64,000 nt of DNA. Origin: Branchiibius hedensis. GTDB taxonomy: Bacteria; Actinomycetota; Actinomycetes; Actinomycetales; Dermatophilaceae. This document shows, in pieces, positions 44,390-51,975 of the stretch. The stretch spans positions 992,001 through 1,056,000 of the forward strand of contig NZ_UESZ01000001.1 of the NCBI RefSeq assembly GCF_900108585.1, written 5' to 3'. The notes below the pieces were generated by a model. That model searched no databases. It had not been told where the DNA came from and saw only the letters and a program-made list of their open reading frames with translations. The translations under genes and the position numbers were made by a program. How positions within the stretch are numbered: position 1 is the stretch's first letter; every line of letters starts with the position of its first letter.

Positions 44390-44455
44390 CTCACTCGTAG
44401 GGAACGTCCGCTCTGATCAACAGTGTGACCGGGGCGTTCGTTCCCTACGGGTGAG
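44390..44455. promoter_or_regulatory. 17-bp inverted repeat in the msrB upstream region
   Basis: Left arm CTCACTCGTAGGGAACG (44390-44406) and right arm CGTTCCCTACGGGTGAG (44439-44455) are complementary at 16 of 17 positions around a 32-nt spacer. It lies between the secreted nuclease gene and msrB, both on the minus strand. It may be a terminator for the nuclease gene or paired regulator sites; the right arm contains the msrB -35 box. Confidence 0.6.
44419..44444 (-). promoter_or_regulatory. SigR/SigH-type promoter of msrB
   Basis: On the minus strand GGAAC (44444-44440) is followed after exactly 18 bp by GTT (44421-44419). That matches the GGAA(T/C)-N18-GTT consensus of actinobacterial thiol-oxidative-stress sigma factors. 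It predicts transcription start near 44411 and a leader of about 35 nt. msrB is a known type of target of this regulon in Streptomyces and mycobacteria. Confidence 0.65.
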
Positions 44456-44462
44456 GTCGGCG

Positions 44463-46886
44463 TCAGCTCAGCCAGGAGGGCCACAACTGCAGGCGCACCA
44501 CCTGCGGGTCGTGGTCGGAATCCTGTTCGGAGAACTCGGCGTTGGTGTGCACCACGTCATAGCGGTACGCCGGGCCGGAGAAGGGCAACGGGATCTGCAA
44601 ACCCTTGCTGATCAGAATGTGATCGAGCACCTGGGAGTTGCCCTCGTAGTCGTAGGTGTAGCGCTCGTTGGCCGGCAGGGTCCGCGGCAGGTCGGTCAGG
44701 GCCGTTCGGCCGCTACCGACCAGGATGTCCGCGGTCTGGCTGAACTCGAAGTCGTTCAGGTCGCCCAGCACGATCACCTTGGCCAGCGGGTCAGCCTTCA
44801 GCAACGAGTCGACGAAACCACGCACCGCCGTCGCCTGGTTGTGGCGCTGGGTCTCGGAGGACCGCAGCGGCTGCTGGAACCGGCCGAACAACGGGTCGTC
44901 GCCGCCCTTGGAGTTGAAGTGGTTGGCGATGACGAACAGCTTCTGGCCCTTGTAGCTGAACTGTCCGACCAGCGGCTTGCGTGATGCGGTCCACGCCCCG
45001 TTGGTCGGGTCTATGCGACCGGGCGAGGCGGACAGTCTCGTGCCCAGCCACGAACCGACGACACTGGTCGACGTCGTTGCGTCCCCGCCAGGAATGTCGG
45101 TGAAGCTGACACCGCGATCGGTGCGGAAGATGAACACCTGCCGGATGTTGCCACCCGGCTGACCGCCGTCGGTGTCGTTGGTCGGGTTGATCCACCGGGC
45201 CTGGTACGACGGGCCACCGGCCGCCTTGATCGCGGCGATCAGCTTGGTGATGGTGTCGGTCGAGTCGACCGTGCCGTCATCCTTGGCGCCGCTGTTGTCC
45301 TGGATCTCCTCCAGCGCGACGATGTCGGGAGCCTTGAGGTTGCCGACGATCTGTCCCGCGAGCCGGTCGAACTTGGTCTGCGGGTCGCTCGGGGCGAGAT
45401 TCTCGACGTTGAAGGTCGCCACAGCGACCTGACCCTTGCTGGCCGCAGCGGTCGTCTCCCGTTGCAGCCCTGCGGATTTCAGAGTTCCCGCGCTGGTGGC
45501 CAGCAGGTGGAAGTTGCCGAAGCTGTAGTCGAGTACGCCGATCGTCGACCCCTCGTAGACGTCACCGACGTTGGCGGTCGGCACCGACCCGGCTGGCAGC
45601 AGACTGTCGTCCAGGATCAGCCGCATCGCGTTCGGCTGGTCGTACCCGCCGTACACGACCGCGCGACGGGCGGACCGGGTGGCGGTCACGTTCTGACCGG
45701 GGACGACGGGTGTCTCGCCGTAGGAGGGATTGGTCGGTCCCACCGCGACGGCGTCGTCCAGTTCGACCCGCATTCCCTCGAGGGACTCATCGAAGTCGAT
45801 CGCGCTCTTGGTGGGGTCGAACGTGCCCGCGGTCTCGACGTCACCCGGGTCGCCGTCCTTCACGGTCTGCTGCGGCGCGATCCGGTCCTTGCCGATCACG
45901 ACCGGCGCCGGAAGCGGGTCGCCACTGCTGACGATGGCCGTGGTCGGGTTGGTCAGTTCAGTGGTCGTCAGGTTGGCGGTGCCGCTGCTGCCGCCGGGGC
46001 GGTATTCGCTGACCGTGCCGGCCGCGGTCACCGCGTCGCCGACCTTGGCGCTCGGGGCGCTCTTGGTGAAGACGAACAAGCCCTCACTGGTCGCGGGATC
46101 ATCGTCCGGGGTCGTTGACTGGATCCAGTAGCCGGTCGTGCTGGTGGCAGTGACCACACCGGCGACGTTCTTGACCGCCTTGCCCTCCAACGGAGAGCGG
46201 TGGGCGGCACCCTGGACTTGCTCGATGGTCGCGTCCTGACCGGTGGGCGGCGGTGGCGGTGTCGTCCCGCCGCCACCACCGGTCGTGCCGCACTGGCCGA
46301 TGGCGCTGGTCGAGTTGTTCGGGGCTGGTGCGGCGGTGACGAAATCGGTCGCGTTGTTGTCGGTGTCGGCGCAGCCGCTGGTGCGGATGTCGGCGAGGGT
46401 GTTGCTCGGTGCGGGCGCCGGTGAGGTCTCCGAGACGGACGCGGTGCTGCCGTACCCCAGCAGGTCGACCGTCGTCCCGCTGGCGTCGACGATCGCGACC
46501 CGTCCGGCGGTCGCCGACATGGCGATGGCGCCGGTCGCATCCGGGGTCGGCAACGCGGCGGCCGCGGTGTTGGAGCCGTCGGCCTCCTTGATCAGGAAGT
46601 GGTGTCCGGCGTCGATGCTTCCGGACAGCGCCGTGCTCGTGGCGCTCGTGCCGGTGGCCGACCAGTACTGCAACTTCCAGCCGGTGAGGTCAACGGTCGC
46701 ACCGGAGCGGTTGTAGAGCTCGACGAAGTCAGCGGCGTACGGCGCTCCGGAGTTACCGCCGCCGCCGAACGCCTGCGCGATGACGACACTGGAGGAGGCG
46801 GCTTGGGCGTGTGGGGCGAGAGCCAGCGCCGGCAGGCCGGCGATCGGTATGGAGCACAGCAGAGCGAGAGCGCGACGGCGCGGCAT
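44463..46886 (-). CDS. Secreted ExeM/NucH-type endonuclease with lamin-tail domain
   Basis: An 807-aa secreted protein. A Sec signal peptide (MPRRRALALLCSIPIAGLPALALAPHAQA, cut near residue 29) is followed by a lamin-tail domain (about 32-150, VVIAQAFGGGGNSGAPYAADFVELYNRSG), a GGGGGTTPPPPP linker, an OB-like domain (about 215-300), and a C-terminal endonuclease/exonuclease/phosphatase domain from about 485 (ATFNVENLAP, DIVALEEIQDNSG, VIANHFNSKGGD, VIVLGDLNDFEFS, LDHILISKGL, SDHDPQVV) with the metal and His catalytic residues. It is predicted to degrade extracellular DNA. No sorting motif or C-terminal anchor is seen. Confidence 0.93.
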   Translation of the reverse strand: MPRRRALALLCSIPIAGLPALALAPHAQAASSSVVIAQAFGGGGNSGAPYAADFVELYNRSGATVDLTGWKLQYWSATGTSATSTALSGSIDAGHHFLIKEADGSNTAAAALPTPDATGAIAMSATAGRVAIVDASGTTVDLLGYGSTASVSETSPAPAPSNTLADIRTSGCADTDNNATDFVTAAPAPNNSTSAIGQCGTTGGGGGTTPPPPPTGQDATIEQVQGAAHRSPLEGKAVKNVAGVVTATSTTGYWIQSTTPDDDPATSEGLFVFTKSAPSAKVGDAVTAAGTVSEYRPGGSSGTANLTTTELTNPTTAIVSSGDPLPAPVVIGKDRIAPQQTVKDGDPGDVETAGTFDPTKSAIDFDESLEGMRVELDDAVAVGPTNPSYGETPVVPGQNVTATRSARRAVVYGGYDQPNAMRLILDDSLLPAGSVPTANVGDVYEGSTIGVLDYSFGNFHLLATSAGTLKSAGLQRETTAAASKGQVAVATFNVENLAPSDPQTKFDRLAGQIVGNLKAPDIVALEEIQDNSGAKDDGTVDSTDTITKLIAAIKAAGGPSYQARWINPTNDTDGGQPGGNIRQVFIFRTDRGVSFTDIPGGDATTSTSVVGSWLGTRLSASPGRIDPTNGAWTASRKPLVGQFSYKGQKLFVIANHFNSKGGDDPLFGRFQQPLRSSETQRHNQATAVRGFVDSLLKADPLAKVIVLGDLNDFEFSQTADILVGSGRTALTDLPRTLPANERYTYDYEGNSQVLDHILISKGLQIPLPFSGPAYRYDVVHTNAEFSEQDSDHDPQVVRLQLWPSWLS

Positions 46887-47065
46887 GGGCGGACCTTCCA
46901 GGGGTGTGGGAATAGGTGCTGATGGGCAGTCGTTCGACCGGCCCTCGGCAACGCTAGGTAGTCGAACCGCCCGATCGGGTCTTGCGTCGGTGAGCGTTCG
47001 GTAAACAGTTGGTGGCTGGCTCTCGCACCGATCGATTTCTGATGCACCGCATTAGGCTGCTGGGC

Positions 47066-48151
47066 ATGGCTTCGAAACCGGCCGCCACCGTCACCGTCGA
47101 CGACCGCGAGGTGCGGGTCACCTCACCTGACCGGGTCGTCTACGAGGCCACGTCACGCACCCCTGCGATCACGAAACTCCAAGTGTGTGAGTACTTCTCG
47201 TCGGTGGGTGCCGAGCTGATGACCGCGCTGGGTCAGCGTCCGACCGCGATGGAGCGTTGGCCGGACGGGTGGCGCGAGGGGATGCGACTAGCAACCGGCC
47301 CGCAGGATCGTGAGGGTGACGGGTTCTATCAGAAGCGGCTGCCCAAGGGGGCGCCGGCGTACGTCGAGACGGTCCAGGTCCGCTTCCCCAGCGGCCGCAC
47401 CGCCGATGAGTTGTGTCCGACCGAACCCGCGGCGCTGGTGTGGGCCGCGCAGATGGGCGCGCTGACCTTCCACCCCTGGCCCGTACGACGACCCGACGTC
47501 GATCACCCCGACGAGTTGCGCCTCGATCTGGATCCGCAACCGGGCACCGACTTCGCAGACGCGCAGCGGGTCGCTGACCTCGCGCGAAAGGTCCTCGAGG
47601 AACTGGGTATTCGCGGTTTTTGTAAGACCAGCGGGAACCGCGGGATCCACATCTACGTGCGGATCCAGCCGCGGTGGAGTTTCGAGGATCTGCGTCATGC
47701 CGCGATCGGTTTCGGCCGGTTGTTGTCGCAGCGCGACGACGGCGTGACCACGGCGTGGTGGAAGGAGGAGCGCGGCGAGCGGATCTTCATCGACTTCAAC
47801 CAGAACAACCGGGACCGCACGATCGCCTCGGCTTGGTCGCTGCGGGCCCGGCCCGGTGCGCCCGTCTCGACGCCGATGACCTGGGAGCAGTTGGCGGCGG
47901 TCACGGATCCGCGGGACTTCAATCTGACCACGGTGCCGGCGTTCGTGGCCGAGCACGGCGATGCGTGGTCAGCCATGGACGACGAAGCCTTCTCCCTGGA
48001 GCCGTTGCTGGAGTTGTGGGAGACGCTGCCCGGTGGCGAGCTGAACTTCCCGCCGGACTATCCCAAGATGCCGGGCGAGCCACCGCGAGTGCAGCCGTCG
48101 AAGAAACGCGCGGACCACTGGGATGCCGACGGCAACCGGATCGAGGACTGA
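47066..48151 (+). CDS. LigD polymerase-domain-like DNA polymerase/primase (Prim-PolC type)
   Basis: A 361-aa stand-alone archaeo-eukaryotic primase-type polymerase, as in the polymerase domain of LigD. Motifs: ELRLDLDPQPG (metal D-x-D), FCKTSGNRGIHIYVRI (S-G-x-x-G-x-H) and IFIDFNQNNRDRTIASAWSLRARPGAPVSTPMTW. Unlike many LigD polymerase domains it has an acidic and basic tail. ATG 47066 (MASKPAATV) was chosen; ATG 47042 is possible. The ligase gene begins 4 bp downstream. The pair corresponds to Prim-PolC/LigC of mycobacteria, implicated in base excision or end repair. Confidence 0.9.
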   Translation: MASKPAATVTVDDREVRVTSPDRVVYEATSRTPAITKLQVCEYFSSVGAELMTALGQRPTAMERWPDGWREGMRLATGPQDREGDGFYQKRLPKGAPAYVETVQVRFPSGRTADELCPTEPAALVWAAQMGALTFHPWPVRRPDVDHPDELRLDLDPQPGTDFADAQRVADLARKVLEELGIRGFCKTSGNRGIHIYVRIQPRWSFEDLRHAAIGFGRLLSQRDDGVTTAWWKEERGERIFIDFNQNNRDRTIASAWSLRARPGAPVSTPMTWEQLAAVTDPRDFNLTTVPAFVAEHGDAWSAMDDEAFSLEPLLELWETLPGGELNFPPDYPKMPGEPPRVQPSKKRADHWDADGNRIED

Positions 48152-48155
48152 GGCG

Positions 48156-49235
48156 ATGGATCTGCCTGTCATGCCGCCGGTTTCGCCGATGCTGGCCAAG
48201 TCGGTCAAGGAGATCCCGGACGTCGGGCACGTCGAGCCGAAGTGGGACGGCTTCCGTACGATCGTCTTCCGCGACGGCGACGAGGTGGAACTGGGCAGTC
48301 GTAACGAGAAGCCGATGACGCGCTACTTCCCCGAGTTGGTCGAGGCGCTCAAGGCGAATCTGCCCCCGCGGTGTGTCGTCGACGGCGAGATCGTCGTCAT
48401 CGCCGGCGACCGCCTCGAGTTCGAGGTGCTGCAGCAGCGGATCCATCCGGCGGCCAGCCGGATCGCCAAACTCGCCCAGGAGACGCCGGCGTCATTCATC
48501 GCGTTCGACCTTCTCGCCCTGGGGGACGACGACCTGATGGAGGCTGCGTTCGAACGGCGTCGCGCCCTGCTGGAGACGGCCCTAGCCGATGCTACGGACC
48601 CAATCTTCCTCACACCGAGGACCAACGACCTTGCGGTTGCGCAAAATTGGTTCACCCGGTTCGAGGGCGCGGGCCTGGACGGCGTCGTGGCAAAGCCCCT
48701 GGACGGCACCTATCAACCCGACAAACGCACGATGTTCAAGATCAAGCACGAACGCACCGCAGACTGCGTCGTGGCGGGCTACCGGCTGCACAAGACGTCG
48801 ACCCCTGACAAGCCACTGCTCGGCTCGCTCCTGCTCGGGCTCTATGACGGCGACCGGTTGCAGCACGTGGGGGTTGCCGCCTCTTTCACCGCCGCTCGGC
48901 GCGCCGAACTCATCGACGAGCTCGAGCCGCTAACGCATGACGTCGAGGACCACCCGTGGCTGGAGTGGAAGGAGTGGGTGATCGCCAACCCCGACCGGGT
49001 GCCGGGCACCCAGAGCCGGTGGAGCCAGGGCAAGGACCTGTCGTTCGTGCCGGTACGGCCAGAACTGGTCGTCGAAGTCGCCTACGAGCACATGCAGGGC
49101 AGCCGGTTCCGGCACACGGCCCGGTTCCGCCGGTGGCGTCCGGACCGTGATCCGCGCTCGTGCACCTACGAACAGCTCGAGCAGCCGGTCGATTTCAGCC
49201 TGGCCGACATCCTGCAGGACGGTCGGGGACAATAG
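48156..49235 (+). CDS. ligC: ATP-dependent DNA ligase (LigC type)
   Basis: A 359-aa compact ATP-dependent ligase. Motif I is EPKWDGFR with nucleophile Lys29; motif III-type FIAFDLLAL, motif IV DGVVAKPLDG and motif V MFKIKHERTADCVVAGYR follow. The C-terminal OB domain runs from about 235 to the end. It lacks the nuclease and polymerase domains of LigD; these are supplied separately by the upstream polymerase gene. No Ku gene is in the window. The following gene starts 4 bp later. Confidence 0.92.
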   Translation: MDLPVMPPVSPMLAKSVKEIPDVGHVEPKWDGFRTIVFRDGDEVELGSRNEKPMTRYFPELVEALKANLPPRCVVDGEIVVIAGDRLEFEVLQQRIHPAASRIAKLAQETPASFIAFDLLALGDDDLMEAAFERRRALLETALADATDPIFLTPRTNDLAVAQNWFTRFEGAGLDGVVAKPLDGTYQPDKRTMFKIKHERTADCVVAGYRLHKTSTPDKPLLGSLLLGLYDGDRLQHVGVAASFTAARRAELIDELEPLTHDVEDHPWLEWKEWVIANPDRVPGTQSRWSQGKDLSFVPVRPELVVEVAYEHMQGSRFRHTARFRRWRPDRDPRSCTYEQLEQPVDFSLADILQDGRGQ

Positions 49236-49239
49236 CAGT

Positions 49240-50391
49240 ATGAGTCGTCGCCGCGTCATCGCCGGATCGGTTGCCGCCAGTGTCGCGGGCACCGGGGTGC
49301 TGGGCACGGCCGCCGGGCTCAGCATCGCCTCGTATTTCGCCCGGCAGGTGCTCTCACCGAAGCCGCCGTTGCCGGATGTGGAGATCGTGGGGTACGACGA
49401 TCGCACCGTGACGTTGACCCGGACGATGGCCAGTGAGGCTCCGGGCCGGTACAGCCTGTATTGGGACGGGCGGGACTCGCACGCTCGGCTCGGTGAGGTT
49501 CTCGAGCGGGCGGGTGGACACGTCGTACGGGAACTGCTCGGCGTCGATTTCGGTGAGTTACACGAAGGCCCAGGCAGGTTCACCGGCTATTTCTACGCAG
49601 GGCCGCCGGCCACGACGCTACCGCTGCCGATCGAGGACGTGTCGATCGACGGCCCGCTGGGGGAGTACCCGGCGTGGATCGTGCGGGCGCCGCAGAGCGG
49701 CGCCAACCGATGGGCGGTGCTTGTGCACGGCCGGGCAGCTGCGCGCGCCGAGACGCTGCGCGCGGTGCGGCCGCTGACCGACGTCGGCTGGACCTGTCTG
49801 TGCCCCAGCTACCGCAACGACCAGGACGCACCGGCCGACCCGGCTGGACGATACGGGTTGGGGCTGACCGAGTGGCGCGATGTCGAAGCTGCGGTCGCCT
49901 ACGCGTACGCGCAGGGCGCCAGCGAGGTCATGCTGACCGGCTGGTCCATGGGTGGGGCGGTGTGCCTGCAACTGCTGGACCTGTCGACGTACGCCGAGGG
50001 GATAAGTCGGGTGGTGCTCGACGCGCCCGTGGTGGATTGGCTGGAGACGATCGATTTCCACGCGCGCCTCAACCGGGTGCCGATGCCGCTGAACCGCCTC
50101 GCCCAACGGGCCGTCGCCAGTCCCGCCGTGCACGGTCATTTCGCGGGATTGTCTGAGCCGCTGGACCTTCCGGCGACCAACTGGGTCCGTCGCGCCGCTG
50201 AGCTGCGCACGCCAACCCTGATCATCCACTCGGAAGACGACGACTTCGTGCCCTACGGTCCGTCGGCGGCGTTGGCCACGGCGCGCCCCGATCTGGTGCG
50301 GTTGGAGCCTTGGCGGGTGGCGCTGCACTGCCGGGAATGGAACACCGAGCCGGATCGGTGGGAGAGCGTCGTGCGCGAGTTCGCGAGCTGA
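49240..50391 (+). CDS. Membrane-anchored alpha/beta hydrolase
   Basis: A 383-aa hydrolase with an N-terminal hydrophobic anchor or signal (RRRVIAGSVAASVAGTGVLGTAAGLSIA), then an alpha/beta-hydrolase fold. The nucleophile elbow is LTGWSMGGAV, the acid is in LIIHSEDDDFVP and the base is the His in VALHCREWN. VLVHGRAAAR marks the oxyanion strand. The substrate is unknown; relatives are annotated as prolyl peptidase-like or esterase. It is 4 bp downstream of the ligase gene and so possibly co-transcribed, with no obvious functional link. Confidence 0.82.
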   Translation: MSRRRVIAGSVAASVAGTGVLGTAAGLSIASYFARQVLSPKPPLPDVEIVGYDDRTVTLTRTMASEAPGRYSLYWDGRDSHARLGEVLERAGGHVVRELLGVDFGELHEGPGRFTGYFYAGPPATTLPLPIEDVSIDGPLGEYPAWIVRAPQSGANRWAVLVHGRAAARAETLRAVRPLTDVGWTCLCPSYRNDQDAPADPAGRYGLGLTEWRDVEAAVAYAYAQGASEVMLTGWSMGGAVCLQLLDLSTYAEGISRVVLDAPVVDWLETIDFHARLNRVPMPLNRLAQRAVASPAVHGHFAGLSEPLDLPATNWVRRAAELRTPTLIIHSEDDDFVPYGPSAALATARPDLVRLEPWRVALHCREWNTEPDRWESVVREFAS

Positions 50392-50392
50392 C

Positions 50393-51052
50393 TCAGCTTT
50401 CGCGGCGCCACCGCGCGAGGAGTGTGCCGTCCTCCTCGAGCAGTCCCGCGAGATGCAACGGGACCGTTGTCGCATCGCCATGAAGAACCCGCCCGCCGTC
50501 ACCGGCAACCGCCAATGGGCTTGTGGTCAGGCACAATTCGTCGATCAGGCGCTGGCTGAGCAGTTCGCCGGCCAGGGTGGGGCCACCTTCGGCCAGGATG
50601 TGCCGATAGCCACGTCGGTGCAGACCCGCGATCACGTCAGGCAGTCCATCTTCACCAACCGGCGTGGCGAACACCTCGCCGCCGTCGCTGGTTGCTAACC
50701 CCTCGGGTAGTCCACGACTGGTGACAACGGCCATCGCGGGATGCGCGGGCCTGCCGGTGCGCAGGCGCGACCACCGGGGTTCGGTCTGCGCAGCACCGTA
50801 GCCCTCGGCAGCGACCGTGCCCGCCCCGACCAGGATCACATCGGCCCAGGCGCGCAGCAGCGCGAACACCCGGTGGTCGGCACCGGTGTTGATGGACCCC
50901 GACAAGCCATCGGCGCCAACAGCCGAACCATCCACGGTGGCAACCATGTTCAGACGCAACCAGGGGCGGTCAGCTGGCAGATCGGCGTATCGGCTGATCA
51001 AGTCCTCATCGGATAGGTCACTGGCCGGGGTCCCGTTCAGAAGATCACGCAC
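50393..51052 (-). CDS. RibD C-terminal-domain pyrimidine reductase family protein
   Basis: About 219 aa. It is the reductase half of RibD: RPWLRLNMVATVDGSAVGADGLSGSINTGADHRVFALLRAWADVILVGAGTV, then GYRHILAEGGPTLAGELLSQRLIDELCLTTSPL. Such stand-alone proteins may act in riboflavin synthesis or reduce related NADPH-dependent substrates. The start is uncertain: GTG 51052 matches the short N-terminus of relatives, GTG 51073 adds seven residues but leaves only 8 bp to the divergent PPK2 ATG. The stop is 1 bp from the stop of the convergent hydrolase gene. Confidence 0.82.
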   Translation of the reverse strand: MRDLLNGTPASDLSDEDLISRYADLPADRPWLRLNMVATVDGSAVGADGLSGSINTGADHRVFALLRAWADVILVGAGTVAAEGYGAAQTEPRWSRLRTGRPAHPAMAVVTSRGLPEGLATSDGGEVFATPVGEDGLPDVIAGLHRRGYRHILAEGGPTLAGELLSQRLIDELCLTTSPLAVAGDGGRVLHGDATTVPLHLAGLLEEDGTLLARWRRES

Positions 51053-51081
51053 ATTCCGATTGAACCGTGCCACGATGGGTC

Positions 51082-51975
51082 ATGGCCAAAGGGAAATCGA
51101 AGAAGTCCAAGAAGAAGAAGCAGCCAGGGGAGTTGTGCGACCGGATCGCCGAGGCGCTGGTCGTGGCAGAAGGTTTTGATCTGAGTCAGGTCGATCCGGC
51201 ATCGACCCCGCAACTGGACGGCAAGGAGAAGGACGCCGTCAAGCTGCAGGAGAAGTCCTCCGACGAGGTAGCCGATCTGCAGGAACGGATGTACGCCAAC
51301 AAGGGGACTGGCCCGGCGATCCTGCTGGTGGTGCAGGGGATGGACACCTCCGGCAAGGGTGGCATCATGCGCCATGTTGTGGGCCAGGTCGATCCCCAGG
51401 GCATCCATCTGACGTCCTTCAAGGCGCCGACGAAGGAGGAGCTGTCGCACCCGTTCCTGTGGCGGATCCGCAACGCGCTGCCGGCGTCCGGGATGATCGG
51501 CGTTTTCGATCGCTCGCACTATGAGGACGTCCTCATCGCACGGGTCCGCAACCTGGTCCCGCCGACGACCTGGAAACGTCGGTACAGCCAGATCAACGCC
51601 TTCGAACAGGCCACCACCGATCGCGGCATCCACATCATCAAGGTCATGCTGCACATCTCCCCGGACGAGCAGGCCAGGCGCCTGACCGAGCGGGTGAGCC
51701 GACCCGACAAGTACTGGAAGTACAACCCCGGCGACGTCGACGAACGGGCCCTGTGGCCGGCGTACCAAGAGGCGTATCAGGTGGCACTGACCAAATGCTC
51801 GACCGACGTCGCACCCTGGTACGTCGTGCCGGCGGACAACAAGTGGTACGCCCGGTTCGCCGTACATCACCTCTTGTTGCGGGAGTTGCGCACCCTCCAA
51901 TTGGACTGGCCGCCAGCCGATTTCGACCCCAAGGTCGAAAAGAAGCGGATCGCGGCCAGTCTCGCGGAGGGTTAG
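51082..51975 (+). CDS. ppk2: Polyphosphate kinase 2 family protein (PPK2)
   Basis: A 297-aa PPK2-fold enzyme transferring phosphate between polyphosphate and nucleotides. Motifs: Walker A VVQGMDTSGKGGIMRHV, Walker B IGVFDRSHYEDVL and lid SRPDKYWKYNPGD. A very basic N-terminus (KGKSKKSKKKK) precedes the fold. The lid and single-domain length fit the class I/III-type nucleoside monophosphate or diphosphate kinases; the exact class cannot be told. Its 3' end overlaps the convergent glgX stop by 4 bp. Confidence 0.92.
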   Translation: MAKGKSKKSKKKKQPGELCDRIAEALVVAEGFDLSQVDPASTPQLDGKEKDAVKLQEKSSDEVADLQERMYANKGTGPAILLVVQGMDTSGKGGIMRHVVGQVDPQGIHLTSFKAPTKEELSHPFLWRIRNALPASGMIGVFDRSHYEDVLIARVRNLVPPTTWKRRYSQINAFEQATTDRGIHIIKVMLHISPDEQARRLTERVSRPDKYWKYNPGDVDERALWPAYQEAYQVALTKCSTDVAPWYVVPADNKWYARFAVHHLLLRELRTLQLDWPPADFDPKVEKKRIAASLAEG

